Shown: positions 14,601 through 22,666, counted from the first letter of the stretch. The stretch: DNA of 34,750 nt from Cyanobium sp. CACIAM 14 (GCA_000708525.1 JMRP01000030.1:1-34750), one strand, 5' to 3'. Numbers and translations are program-made. Notes: generated from the letters alone by a model not told the origin.

Positions 14601-14843
14601 TCAGAGGGGCGCCGACTGGAGGACGCTCACGTCCCCCAGGGAGACGGAGAAGGCGGGGGACCCCTGGCGCGTCAGGGGCCAGCGCCGCACCCAGCAGCTG
14701 TCGGTCTCGTCGTCGATGCTGATCACCTGATAGGTGGCGCCCAGTCGGTTGGCCAGGCGAACGAAGCTGCCGGGGTGGAGGGAGGTCGTCCCCTGGAGGG
14801 GCTGGTGGCCGCGGCTGGGGAAGCCGCCCGAGGGGTAGGGCAT
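14601..14843 (-). CDS. Small conserved-type hypothetical protein
   Basis: An 80-residue soluble protein from the ATG at 14843 (a GTG at 14855 would add four residues). GSFVRLANRLGATYQVISID, then DETDSCWVRRWPLTRQGSPAFSV, reads like a compact beta-rich domain, with good coding character for this genome. Its look is that of small hypothetical proteins of picocyanobacteria, but I cannot assign a function. Reverse-strand sequence just upstream contains TGTTACGT, a weak -10 candidate. It lies between the znu genes and the cyAbrB gene, in the same direction as both. Confidence 0.65.
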   Translation of the reverse strand: MPYPSGGFPSRGHQPLQGTTSLHPGSFVRLANRLGATYQVISIDDETDSCWVRRWPLTRQGSPAFSVSLGDVSVLQSAPL

Positions 14844-14855
14844 GGGTGGAACCAC

Positions 14856-15229
14856 GCGTCAGCCTGCAACGTAACAGAAGGTTGCCGATTGGTTGACGAT
14901 CTGCCCGTTCGTGTGCATTTCCGGTCATCCTGGCGCCCTGCTGCCGGTGGGGCCCCAGGTGCGCCCCCATCAGGGCACAGCCCCCTCGGGGGCAAGCCGA
15001 AGGGGCTGTGGTGCGCAGGCCTTGGGGAGTGGATCAATCTCCGGGCTCCGCCGTCTCTTGCTCCTGTTGCGGCGGTGGCACAGAGTGCGGCAGCGGCCTC
15101 CACTGCGCAAAGACGCAGCGACGGTGCTGCCGTCTGGCCATCATCGGGAGGCTCAGCCGCTCGGAAGAGGCACAGCCAGGGAGAGACGTCTGGCGACGCG
15201 GGCGCCGTACAGATCAGGCGACGTGCGGA
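14856..15229. other. Intergenic stretch without a supported gene
   Basis: About 370 bases between the small hypothetical gene and the cyAbrB gene. No reading frame shows family similarity or good start signals. The clear structure in it is the long hairpin at 14976-15010. Untranslated or regulatory RNA is possible, but nothing else supports it. Confidence 0.5.
14976..15010. other. Long imperfect hairpin (14-bp stem)
   Basis: CACAGCCCCCTCGG pairs with CCGAAGGGGCTGTG with one mismatch around the 7-base loop GGGCAAG. No T-run follows on either strand, so it is not a standard intrinsic terminator. It lies about 220 bases beyond the cyAbrB stop codon and before the next leftward gene. It could end or stabilise the cyAbrB transcript or be part of a small RNA. 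Confidence 0.5.
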
Positions 15230-15598
15230 TCAGTCCTCGTCGTCCGAGCCGCCCACGGGGACCAGGCGGATCGCCTTGCGTCCCAGCTTGATCTGGAATT
15301 CATCGCCCGGTTCCAGGCCGAGCATGGCGGTGTAGGCCTTGCCCACCAGCAGGTTTCCGTTGAACTGAACCTTGGCCGTGTAGCCGAGTTTGCGCCCGGC
15401 CTTGGTGGTCGCCTTGCCGGCACCATCCCCCAGGTTGATTCCCTTGGCTTCGAGGAGGGCTTCATAGAACGCCGTGAAGTTCAGGCGCTCCTGGCCATCC
15501 TTCTTGGTGCTCACATAGCCGCAGCCACGGACCAGATCCGATTTCGAAGCATCTCCCAGCTCCTTCACCCTGGCGAGGAGATCGGCACCTTTCAGCAT
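15230..15598 (-). CDS. Cyanobacterial AbrB-like transcription regulator (cyAbrB)
   Basis: A 122-residue DNA-binding protein. Residues 1-57 form the N-terminal part typical of cyanobacteria: MLKGADLLARVKELGDASKS, then VRGCGYVSTKKDGQERLNFTAFYEALLEAKGINL, with the conserved Cys in GCGY. Residues about 70-115 are the AbrB-type swapped-hairpin domain: LGYTAKVQFNGNLLVGKAYTAM, then LGLEPGDEFQIKLGRKAIRLVP. The tail is acidic (GGSDDED). Family members in cyanobacteria control carbon and nitrogen balance and hydrogenase genes. Whether this is the cyAbrB1 or cyAbrB2 form cannot be settled from sequence alone. This gene is a strong marker that the organism is a cyanobacterium. A -10 candidate lies about 30 bases upstream. 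Confidence 0.92.
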   Translation of the reverse strand: MLKGADLLARVKELGDASKSDLVRGCGYVSTKKDGQERLNFTAFYEALLEAKGINLGDGAGKATTKAGRKLGYTAKVQFNGNLLVGKAYTAMLGLEPGDEFQIKLGRKAIRLVPVGGSDDED

Positions 15599-15975
15599 GA
15601 TTCGTTGGTGACTGAACGTTGAGCAAATTGTACGCTCGCGGGCGCACGGGGGAATGTCCCAAGTTCGGTTTTCCCCTGGAGGCCGCCTATCCGGGTCGGC
15701 GGGCTGTGGCAGCGTCGCCGATGCTCCATCGGCCTCCCGGTGACGATACCGGTCATGCCGCCCATGGCGTTCGGCCGGCGCTCGCTGGCAGCGGCATCTG
15801 CGGGGCATTCGGATGGCTGGAGATCGTCGATGCCGTGGCTGGCGAGGTGCCGAACCGGAAGGCTTTCGCCCCTGCGGGCGGCACCAGCCGGACGCCATGG
15901 GCGCCGACGCTGACGGGAGAAGCGCGGCCTGTCTCCCCTTCCCCGCTGCCATGATGTGCGGCACCCAGTGAGGCT
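15599..15975. other. Intergenic stretch upstream of cyAbrB
   Basis: About 375 bases between the cyAbrB start and the MscS stop codon. It holds the cyAbrB promoter region at its left end. A plus-strand frame at 15619-15954 exists, but its composition is like a shadow frame and no family is recognisable. A pair of arms GGTGCCG/CGGCACC near 15847-15888 could form a weak stem. I see no gene. Confidence 0.5.
15627..15632 (-). promoter_or_regulatory. Candidate -10 element for cyAbrB
   Basis: Read on the minus strand the hexamer is TACAAT, close to the TATAAT consensus, in an otherwise GC-rich region and about 30 bases before the cyAbrB ATG. No -35 with normal spacing is evident; TTGGGA lies too far upstream. 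Confidence 0.5.
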
Positions 15976-17208
15976 TCAGGTCTTGGGTGGACCTTCCAGG
16001 GGATGGAGGACCCGCTGCGGGAAGGGGATTTCGAGGCCCCGCTCCTGAAACGCCCGCCAGATGGCCGCCTGCACGTCACTGCAGATCGAGACGTTGTCCA
16101 TCGGATTGGCGATCCAGAACCGCAGCGCGTAGCTGATGGCCGAGTCGCCGTAGCCGAGCAGCAGGCCCCTGGGCGCCGGATCCTGGAGAATGCGGGGATG
16201 GCTGGCGGCCGTGCTCTCCAGCACCGCGATCACCTCGCGGGGATCATGGCGGTAGGCCGCGCTCACGAGCACCTGGCTGCGCCTGAGGCTGTCGCTGCCG
16301 GTATAGGTCACGGTGGGGCTTGTGAAGAACGTCTGATTGGGAATCACCAGTTCGGCGTTGTCCCGGTTGCGCCACAGCACGGCGGCTCTCAGCCCAAGGC
16401 TGCGCACTTCGCAGGGATCCCCTTCGATGACCAGCACCTCCCCCGGCCGCACCGAACCTTCGAACAGGAGCCACAGACCGCTCACGAAGTTGGAGAACAC
16501 CTCCTTGATGCCGAAGCCGAGTCCGACGGAGAGCCCGCCCGCCACCGCCAGGACGGCGGTGCGGTTGAAGCCCACGTGATCGAGGCCCCAGAGGATCCCC
16601 ACCGTCACCAGCAGGTAGCGGAGCAGCAGGGCCAGTCCCCGCCGGCTCCCGTCGCTGATCCTCAGGCTCCGCTGCAGCAGCCAGGCCATCCCCTGGGAAG
16701 GGGGGCCCGATCCTATGGCCAGCACGTAGACGATGAGCAGGGCCTCGGCCAGGCTTCCCAGGCTCACCTCGGAGCCGAACCAACGGCCGATGGGGATCAG
16801 GGCCAGATCCACCGGGTTGTCCAGCAGCCGGATCACCAGCAGCGCCGCCACCAGCAGGTAGGCCGGACGGATCAGGCGGCTTTCCAGCAGGCGCAGCTGA
16901 TGGGGCTGGATCGCCCTGGCCAGGAGGTGGCGCAGGCCTCCAAGCGCCCACCAGCCCAGCAGCAGCAGCAGGCCGAGCAGGACCAGTCCGTAGGGGTGAC
17001 CCGCCAGCATCAGTCCCAGCGCCGCCAGGCTCAGGAGCGTTGCGATCACGGCCCGCCGGTGCCGGGCGTAGGGCCGACCGGCTCCGATCCGCCGCAGCAT
17101 CGGCCCTGCGCCGGCGATGACCACCAGCAGCGCCAGCAGTTGCACCACCACCGAGGCGCGCTGCAGATAGCCGAACCAGCCGGCGATCTCCATCAGCAGC
17201 TGGATCAT
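15976..17208 (-). CDS. MscS-family mechanosensitive channel
   Basis: A 410-residue protein with about six membrane helices, then the MscS core. The pore helix and following region are seen as TAVLAVAGGLSVGLGFGIKEVFSNFVSGLWLLFEGSVRPGEVLVI, the most conserved MscS block. The beta domain continues with LGLRAAVLWRNRDNAELVIPNQTFFTSP, and the C-terminal alpha/beta domain with FWIANPMDNVSICSDVQAAIWRAFQERGLEIPFPQRVLH. Channels of this kind release solutes on hypo-osmotic shock. The ATG at 17208 overlaps the upstream binding-protein stop by four bases (ATGA), so the channel is translated together with a solute-binding lipoprotein, an unusual partnership. Much longer upstream readings are shadows of that gene. 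Confidence 0.93.
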   Translation of the reverse strand: MIQLLMEIAGWFGYLQRASVVVQLLALLVVIAGAGPMLRRIGAGRPYARHRRAVIATLLSLAALGLMLAGHPYGLVLLGLLLLLGWWALGGLRHLLARAIQPHQLRLLESRLIRPAYLLVAALLVIRLLDNPVDLALIPIGRWFGSEVSLGSLAEALLIVYVLAIGSGPPSQGMAWLLQRSLRISDGSRRGLALLLRYLLVTVGILWGLDHVGFNRTAVLAVAGGLSVGLGFGIKEVFSNFVSGLWLLFEGSVRPGEVLVIEGDPCEVRSLGLRAAVLWRNRDNAELVIPNQTFFTSPTVTYTGSDSLRRSQVLVSAAYRHDPREVIAVLESTAASHPRILQDPAPRGLLLGYGDSAISYALRFWIANPMDNVSICSDVQAAIWRAFQERGLEIPFPQRVLHPLEGPPKT

Positions 17209-18467
17209 GACGCCTCCCTCCCCTGCAGGAGCTCGATCAGAGCGTCCACGGCAGCCTCCGGGGGGAGGTCGCCGAACAGGTAGCGGGTGAGCACCGCCTG
17301 CCAGCCTTCCTGGATCCTCCGGGAGGTGCCTTCCAGCCGCTGCAGGGAGGCGCCGCTGCGCCGGGCCATCGCTTGCGAGGCGACCATGGCGGCGATCACG
17401 GAGGAACTGCTCACCGGCGGGGTGACCTCCAGATTGACCGGCAGCACCCATCGTTTGCCGAGCACCAGGGCCCGCTGGTGCAGCGGTGTGACGGCGAACC
17501 TGGCGAGGGCTTCGGCCAGTTGCTGCTGGCCGGGACTGGAATTCACGCCGAAGGCCAGGACCCGCTCCCGGCTGACCGGGCTGGCGGGCCCGCCGGGGCC
17601 CACTGGAAGCGGAGCCACCCCCACGTTGGCCCCCAGCCGGGCCTTCAGGCGGGTGAGCGTGACGCTGCGGCAAGGGATCCAGTCCACGCTGCCAGTGAGC
17701 AGCTGGTCCAGCAGCTGGGTCTGGTTGGCGAAGAAGGTGATGTGCTGCTGCTGGTCCGCCGCGCGTATCCAGCGGAGCCAGCTCTCCACTGCCGCGTGCA
17801 TCGAGCCGCTGACGGGCTGGCCCTGCAGGATCCGCCCCACGCTGTCGAGGGCGCCGAGGGGGCCCAGGGTCCAGGCGAGGTCGATGGCGTCGATGGGCAG
17901 GCCCACCTCCATGCCCCGGGCGCTCATCTCCAGAAGCTCCGTCAGGCTCGTGGGGCTGCGCCGCACCCGTCGCCGGTCGAAGCAGGCCAACTGGGGCTGA
18001 AGTTCGGTCGGCAGACCGAGCAGCGTTCCGTCCGGCCGCCGCAGCCGGGCCACGGAGACGGGATCCAGGGCATCGGTGACCCGCTGCGGAAAGCGCACCG
18101 GGCGGATCAGCCGGCGGCCCATCAGCTCCCTGGCGGTGGTCCCGTTCACCAGCAGCAGGTCCGGGCTGAGCCCGGCACGGTTGCGGACCTGGAGTTCCGG
18201 CTCCAGCCGGTCCTCGGGGTAGACCTGCACCTGGAGGCGCACCCGGGGGTGGAGGGCGCGGAAGGAGGACTCCAGCCGGGAGGCGTTCTGCCGGATGTCC
18301 TTCTCCAGTTCGCTGTCGAGAGCGTCGTTGCTGACGCCCACCGCCACGTAGAGGTTGCCCTGGAGCGGACGGATGGCCCGGACCCGCTCCAGGCGGCAGC
18401 CGCTGAGGGAGGCGGTCAGCAGGACCGCCACGAGGAGCTGGAGCCGGACGGGGAGGGATCGGGCGAT
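17205..18467 (-). CDS. Solute-binding lipoprotein, apparent AUC start codon
   Basis: About 420 residues with the layout of an ABC-type extracellular binding protein: YVAVGVSNDALDSELEKDIR, then a variable core with LSPDLLLVNGTTARELM and LPTELQPQLACFDRRRV, and FGVNSSPGQQQLAEALARF near the C-terminus. A lipoprotein signal is clear: ARSLPVRLQLLVAVLLTASLSGC, lipidated Cys24. The only in-frame standard starts are deep inside the upstream gene (ATG 18629) or within the signal peptide (GTG about 18434), and both give poor products. An ATC at 18467 lies eight bases after a perfect GGAGGA and begins exactly at a well-formed signal peptide. I therefore place the start there, as an AUC start or a recently mutated ATG. 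The ligand is unknown and no ABC permease lies nearby. It is followed by the MscS gene with an ATGA overlap. Confidence 0.75.
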   Translation of the reverse strand: MARSLPVRLQLLVAVLLTASLSGCRLERVRAIRPLQGNLYVAVGVSNDALDSELEKDIRQNASRLESSFRALHPRVRLQVQVYPEDRLEPELQVRNRAGLSPDLLLVNGTTARELMGRRLIRPVRFPQRVTDALDPVSVARLRRPDGTLLGLPTELQPQLACFDRRRVRRSPTSLTELLEMSARGMEVGLPIDAIDLAWTLGPLGALDSVGRILQGQPVSGSMHAAVESWLRWIRAADQQQHITFFANQTQLLDQLLTGSVDWIPCRSVTLTRLKARLGANVGVAPLPVGPGGPASPVSRERVLAFGVNSSPGQQQLAEALARFAVTPLHQRALVLGKRWVLPVNLEVTPPVSSSSVIAAMVASQAMARRSGASLQRLEGTSRRIQEGWQAVLTRYLFGDLPPEAAVDALIELLQGREAS

Positions 18468-18471
18468 GGGC

Positions 18472-18726
18472 TCAGTCCTCCGGGTAGAGAAGCTCGGCCA
18501 GTTCGTCGGGATCCACGTCGTAGACCCGCGCCAGGGTGGTCTCGATGGCGCTGGTGACCACGTCCGGCAGGAAGCGCATGGCGTTGAGCGCGTCGTCGGC
18601 GATCTCGTCGGTGAGGAGCTTGTCGCCACCCAGCTTCTCGTCGTTGATCACGGCCATCACCCAGCTCTGGTAAGCAGTGACGAGATCGGCGAACTCGAGC
18701 TCAGGATCGTTCAGATCGAGGGCCAT
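18472..18726 (-). CDS. Small conserved hypothetical protein (acidic, helical)
   Basis: An 84-residue acidic, probably all-helical soluble protein, starting MALDLNDPELEFADLVTAYQ, followed by a SWVMAVINDEKLGG segment, and ending LARVYDVDPDELAELLYPED. It has strong coding character and resembles short conserved proteins of picocyanobacteria, with no function I can name. The ATG at 18726 is preferred; the longer reading from 18816 covers the upstream region of the divergent gene. Its stop codon lies five bases before the apparent start of the binding lipoprotein, and its last codons provide that gene's GGAGGA ribosome-binding site, so it is the first gene of a three-gene operon. Confidence 0.8.
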   Translation of the reverse strand: MALDLNDPELEFADLVTAYQSWVMAVINDEKLGGDKLLTDEIADDALNAMRFLPDVVTSAIETTLARVYDVDPDELAELLYPED

Positions 18727-18788
18727 CGGGCGTCTCCAGGGACGGTCGTTGCCTCTGCAGTTTGCACGCTGCTCGTCAGGATGGCGCC

Positions 18789-19274
18789 ATGGCCCAGCAA
18801 CCCCTGCCTCCCCCATCGGCCCTCCAGGCCACCCTGGTGGACTTCGCCATCGCCGAACTGGTGCGACAGCACCGTGAGAGCTTCCTTCCCCTGTGGACCG
18901 TGGAGAGCTGGGCCAAGCTGCTCATCTGGCTGGCCCTCAACTGCGGCTGCTCCGGCCACAGCGAGGGGCTCGAAGCCTTTGCCGGAGCCCTCGGCCCGGG
19001 CCTCGCCGGCCGCATGCGTCGCCTGTTCTTCCAGCGGGAACTGACGGACCTGGGGCTGCAGGTGCTGGCCGACCCCGCCGAGCCCCAGGTGCTGCTGCTG
19101 CCCCTGGAGAGTGGGAGCGCGTCTGGTGTCGTCAGCGACGCGGCCATGGATCCGGAGACGGTGGCCGCCGCCCTTGCGCGTGTGGGCCTCACGGTCCTGG
19201 TGACTCCGGATCGCGGCCGCTGGCGGGCGCTGGAGGCGCTCACGGCCGTGCCCTGGCGAAGCGGGGACGACTGA
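18789..19274 (+). CDS. Hypothetical protein
   Basis: A 161-residue protein from the ATG at 18789. ATLVDFAIAELVRQHRESFLPLWTVESWAKLLIWLALNCGC is an amphipathic helical region, followed by RMRRLFFQRELTDLGLQVLADPAEPQVLLLPL and a C-terminal part ending TPDRGRWRALEALTAVPWRSGDD. It looks like a genuine gene by composition, but I recognise no family. It is divergent from the small acidic protein gene, 62 bases apart. Its 3' end overlaps the end of the convergent ScyD-like gene by 35 bases. Confidence 0.7.
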   Translation: MAQQPLPPPSALQATLVDFAIAELVRQHRESFLPLWTVESWAKLLIWLALNCGCSGHSEGLEAFAGALGPGLAGRMRRLFFQRELTDLGLQVLADPAEPQVLLLPLESGSASGVVSDAAMDPETVAAALARVGLTVLVTPDRGRWRALEALTAVPWRSGDD

Positions 19275-20556
19275 GGGTGCCGCAACGGCGCCGCAGGCGA
19301 CGGGCCTGGGCGAAGGCGGTGCCGACGCCGAGCAGGGGCACAGGGGCGGGCGTCGGCACCGGGGTGAGCGCCAGCAGTTCCCCGTTCACCCCATCGCCGG
19401 CATTCGCCACGTAGATCGTGCCGTCACGATCCACGGCCAGGCCGGTGGGATGCATCAGGTCCTCGAAGACACTCTCGACGCTGCCGTCGAGGAGGCTGAG
19501 CCTGAGGATGCGGCCGGAGGGAGGGCCCCAGAAGTCATCGCTGTACTGGAGCAGATAGAGGGAATCATCGGGACCGGCGGCGATGTCGATGAGATTGCTG
19601 AAACCACCGGCGAATCTCGTCACCGGATTGACGAAGTCGTAGCGGAACACATCGGCGCTGCCGGGGGCGAAGGGGAAGCCGGAGAGCTGCGTGATGTACA
19701 GCGCCCCGTCGGGGCCGATGGTCATGCCGGTGGGCACTGCCTGGGCCGGGACCTCCGGGTAGGGGAAGGGAAAGGGCAGCGGCGGGGTCGTGACGACCTC
19801 GTCGGGAAACACGTTCACCAGCGAGACCTGATGGGCGCCGTCGGCCTTCGGCAGGGTGTTGCCGCCGGCATCGGTGACGTAGGTGTCGTTCCCGCGCACC
19901 ACAAGCGCGAAGGGATTGCTGTTGAGATCCTTCTTGCCGTCGGGATTCTGCGTCGCTTCGAAGGCGGCGATGTCGGCCAGGGGGGTCAGGCTGCCGGCGC
20001 CCAGGTCGATGGCGACCGTCTTGCCGAAGAGGGGGCTGCCGGAGGCGGGAATCAGATTGGGGTCGCCACCGAAGCCGAAGACGCCGAAGAGCTGTCCGGC
20101 GCCGTTGAAGGCGAGGTCCGCGAGACCCGTTCCCTCTGGGAAGGGGGAGGACTGGACCGCCAGAGAGGGGAGATTGCTGAGCGCCCTGGAATAGATGTTG
20201 GTGGAGCGATCGAACAGGCCCACGGCACCGGTGCTGCCGTAGCAGAGGGTGTTGCCGCTGCCGGAGGGGATGCACGGTCCGCTGCCGCCCCGGCCCGCTT
20301 CGCTGAGCACCAGGTTGCCGTTGGGGGCGATCGCGAGCCCTCGCGGATTCTCCAGCCCCGTCGCCAGGGTCGTGACGCGGAAGGCCGCGGCGGCCTTGGC
20401 CGCTCCCCCTCCGGCCACCAGGCCCGCCGAGGCGCAGGCCCCCAGGGCCAGGCCCAGGAGGAGCCGGTGGCGGCCTGTCGAGACGCCCGACCCTGACGTG
20501 TTCAAAGACCCACAGACGGCGGACCGCAACTTTGCCGATGCGGCACTGCCCGTCAA
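19240..20556 (-). CDS. ScyD/ScyE-family secreted beta-propeller protein with PEP-CTERM-like tail
   Basis: A 438-residue exported protein. A signal peptide is visible (TGRHRLLLGLALGACASAGLVAGGGAAKA). The ScyD/ScyE family mark follows: ATGLENPRGLAIAPNGNLVLSEAGRGGSGPC (about 65-95), then propeller-like repeats such as LADLAFNGAGQLFGVFGFGG, PTGMTIGPDGALYITQLSGFPF and HPTGLAVDRDGTIYVANAGDG. The C-terminus has PVPTPAPVPLLGVGTAFAQA then RRLRRR, resembling a cyanobacterial PEP-CTERM sorting tail: Pro-rich motif, hydrophobic helix, Arg cluster. About 13 residues follow the Arg cluster, which is more than usual. The start is TTG at 20556; TTG at 20502 is an alternative that keeps the signal peptide. 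ScyD and ScyE occur in scytonemin clusters, but no other scytonemin gene is present here. Confidence 0.85.
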   Translation of the reverse strand: MTGSAASAKLRSAVCGSLNTSGSGVSTGRHRLLLGLALGACASAGLVAGGGAAKAAAAFRVTTLATGLENPRGLAIAPNGNLVLSEAGRGGSGPCIPSGSGNTLCYGSTGAVGLFDRSTNIYSRALSNLPSLAVQSSPFPEGTGLADLAFNGAGQLFGVFGFGGDPNLIPASGSPLFGKTVAIDLGAGSLTPLADIAAFEATQNPDGKKDLNSNPFALVVRGNDTYVTDAGGNTLPKADGAHQVSLVNVFPDEVVTTPPLPFPFPYPEVPAQAVPTGMTIGPDGALYITQLSGFPFAPGSADVFRYDFVNPVTRFAGGFSNLIDIAAGPDDSLYLLQYSDDFWGPPSGRILRLSLLDGSVESVFEDLMHPTGLAVDRDGTIYVANAGDGVNGELLALTPVPTPAPVPLLGVGTAFAQARRLRRRCGTLSRPRFARARP

Positions 20557-20623
20557 GCATCCTTGGACACCATCACGGATCTAGGGGCTCCTGCGACGCC
20601 AGGTGCCGCCCTAGCGTCGGCCG

Positions 20624-21250
20624 ATGCGGCTGATCGCCACCTACCGCAACCAGGGCTACGCAGCCCTCGCCGACGCGGTGATGGGCTTCTTCGACCGTCG
20701 CCCCGACCTCCAGCGCAGCGGCGTCGCCTTCGGCGAGGGGCGCGGGGAACCGGCCAAGGTCTCCACCGACATCAGCCTGGTCGCCTTCGACCGCAGCGAC
20801 GCGGAGGCCCACGGCCTGGCGGAGGTGATCCTGCGCGGGGTCTCCGCCGCTCTGCAGCGGTACCTGGCCGAGCGGCCGCTGTTTCAGCAGGCCTGTCCGG
20901 AAACCTCCCTGTTCGTCATGCCGCTGTTCAACCTGCAGCGCTACCGCCCGGGCGAGGGCTTCCATGCCTGGCACTGCGACTGGACCACCAGCGAGGAGGC
21001 CACCGAGCCGATCCGTCGGGTGCTGGCCTGGATCCTCTACTGCAACGACGTGCCCGAAGGCGGCACCGAGTTCCACTGGCAGGAGCACCATGAGCCCGCC
21101 GAGCGGGGCAAGCTGACGATCTTCCCGGCGGGGCTCTCCCATATCCACCGCGGTCGCATCAGTCCCACGCACACCAAGACCATCGCCACCGGCTGGATCA
21201 ATGCCGGCCGGCAGGAGGACTACCTGGCCCGGCTCCGCTCGGTGCGATGA
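20624..21250 (+). CDS. 2-oxoglutarate/Fe(II)-dependent dioxygenase (prolyl-4-hydroxylase-like)
   Basis: A 208-residue enzyme of the 2OG-Fe(II) oxygenase superfamily. The metal site is readable: His117-x-Asp119 in FHAWHCDW, and His175 in LSHIHRG. Lys185, ten residues after His175, fits the 2OG-binding Lys of prolyl 4-hydroxylases. GGTEFHWQEHHEPAERGKLTIFPAG (146-170) is the typical double-stranded helix part. FNLQRYRPGEGFHAWH matches the family's 'Y.G..F..H.D' region. Such enzymes hydroxylate proteins, small molecules or natural products; the substrate is unknown. Its 3' end overlaps the convergent acyltransferase gene by 53 bases, and it is divergent from the ScyD-like gene. Confidence 0.88.
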   Translation: MRLIATYRNQGYAALADAVMGFFDRRPDLQRSGVAFGEGRGEPAKVSTDISLVAFDRSDAEAHGLAEVILRGVSAALQRYLAERPLFQQACPETSLFVMPLFNLQRYRPGEGFHAWHCDWTTSEEATEPIRRVLAWILYCNDVPEGGTEFHWQEHHEPAERGKLTIFPAGLSHIHRGRISPTHTKTIATGWINAGRQEDYLARLRSVR

Positions 21251-22583
21251 GCCCTTCGAGCCGTCCCTGCAGGTCGGCGGTGAGGCTGGCCACCGTCCCC
21301 CGCCGATCCTGCCGGTAGTCCGCCAGTCTCTCTCCCACCGCCATCGGTTCCCCGATCCGCACCCGTGCGCGGCGGCGGCCCAGACGGGGCCGTCGGCCGG
21401 GGTCGTCGCCCAGAAGGCGACGGTGCGTCGCCCACAACAGCAGCAGGGTGTCGGCGAAGCGCTCCGGGCTCGGTCGTTCCCGCACGTAGCGGCCGCTCAC
21501 GGCCACGAACGACTCCGCCATGCGCATGTGCCAGAGACGTGTCTCCGTCTCCTGGGCGAGCCTCGCCGCGAGGCCCCGCTGGAGCGCGCAGACGGGCTCC
21601 CGGCCGCTTCCGTACACCCGCTCCCATCCCACCTGCTCCAGCCGGCGGCAGCGTCCCGACAGATCACCGCGGCCCTCGAGTCCGAAGGTTTCCTCCACCA
21701 CCCCCAGCGCAACCTCCAGCAGTCTCCCCAGCCGGGCCGACAGCACCCCGTTGCTGTCCTCGCCGGGAGAGGCCGTGGTCACCGGCAGATGTCGCCCGTA
21801 GGAGCTGCGGTAGAAGTCCTCCAGGAGGGTCAGTTCCCGTTCCCCGAGGGCGAGCAGCCGCCCGTAGAGACCCTCAGGGTCGTTGCGTTGCACCGGATCC
21901 GGCGGTAGCCCGGCCTCCCCCTCCAGCCCTGCCAGCAACCGCTCGATCCCCTGCCAGGGCGGTGCTTCGAACACGTACTGGAGGCCGATCGGCAGGAGCT
22001 CCATCGCCTCGTCCCGGCCGGCGCGGGCGAGGTCATCCGCCGTCCAGAGGGCCAGCTGGGCCACCCCCGGCTCCAGGGGACTCACCAGCTCGCTGTGGCC
22101 GTTGGTGGCACCCTCCGGTGCCACCGCAAAGGGATGGGGGCCGCTCAGGAGCAGTTCCCGGGCGGTGCGCAGGGCGGGCAGGTCGAGGCTCCCCCGCTGG
22201 ATCGAGCAGCCCCCCAGGCGCTGCAGCAGCCAGCCCACTCCCTCCCCGGCCCACAGGGGGATGCCCCGGTCGTAGAGGAACTGGGCATGGGGCGCTGGCC
22301 GCCACTGAAGTCCACGCGCCCGTCCCGCCCGCGGCAGCGCCCGCCAGAGCAACTGGGCGAGCACGGCCGGATCGTCCAGGCTCGGATGGCGAAAGGCCAG
22401 CAGCAGCCGGCTCTCTCCCCTTCGAAAGCGTTCGTAGGCGGCCAGCAGCCGTTCCATCCCCTCCACCTCCACGGACCGGATGCCGCAGCGCCGCAGCCAC
22501 AGCGGCAGCAGCAGGCGGCCCGCCGCCACCACCCGGGGATCGAGGTGCGGCGGCAGGAACTCCAGGGGGGTTGTGGGGGCCAT
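21198..22583 (-). CDS. PlsC-like lysophospholipid acyltransferase family protein
   Basis: A 461-residue protein with a PlsC-type acyltransferase domain in the first third. The catalytic HX4D motif is His66 to Asp71 in FRHPSLDDPAVLAQLLW, block II is GGCSIQRGSLDLPALRT (124-140), and block III is FAVAPEGATNG (152-162). Such domains acylate lysophosphatidate or related lipids. The remaining 300 residues are mostly helical and Arg/Glu-rich, without a motif I can name; the total length is about twice that of a minimal PlsC, so a second function or regulatory part is possible. ATG at 22583. It is convergent with the dioxygenase gene (53-base overlap) and lies 83 bases after the GDYXXLXY gene in the same direction. 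Confidence 0.87.
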   Translation of the reverse strand: MAPTTPLEFLPPHLDPRVVAAGRLLLPLWLRRCGIRSVEVEGMERLLAAYERFRRGESRLLLAFRHPSLDDPAVLAQLLWRALPRAGRARGLQWRPAPHAQFLYDRGIPLWAGEGVGWLLQRLGGCSIQRGSLDLPALRTARELLLSGPHPFAVAPEGATNGHSELVSPLEPGVAQLALWTADDLARAGRDEAMELLPIGLQYVFEAPPWQGIERLLAGLEGEAGLPPDPVQRNDPEGLYGRLLALGERELTLLEDFYRSSYGRHLPVTTASPGEDSNGVLSARLGRLLEVALGVVEETFGLEGRGDLSGRCRRLEQVGWERVYGSGREPVCALQRGLAARLAQETETRLWHMRMAESFVAVSGRYVRERPSPERFADTLLLLWATHRRLLGDDPGRRPRLGRRRARVRIGEPMAVGERLADYRQDRRGTVASLTADLQGRLEGLIAPSGAGPGSPPAGRH

Positions 22584-22666
22584 GGGGGGTGGGGGCCGGG
22601 AAGACCCGACGCTCGGGTCAGTGTGCCCACGCGGTGCGGGGTGCGCCGGACTGCAGGCAGCCGGGA

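Noticed and set aside
15619-15954. Plus-strand frame between cyAbrB and MscS
   Set aside because: No start signal, no recognisable family, Pro/Ala-rich shadow-like composition.
19240-20556. Scytonemin biosynthesis locus
   Set aside because: Only a single ScyD/ScyE-family gene is present, and the family is widespread beyond scytonemin clusters.
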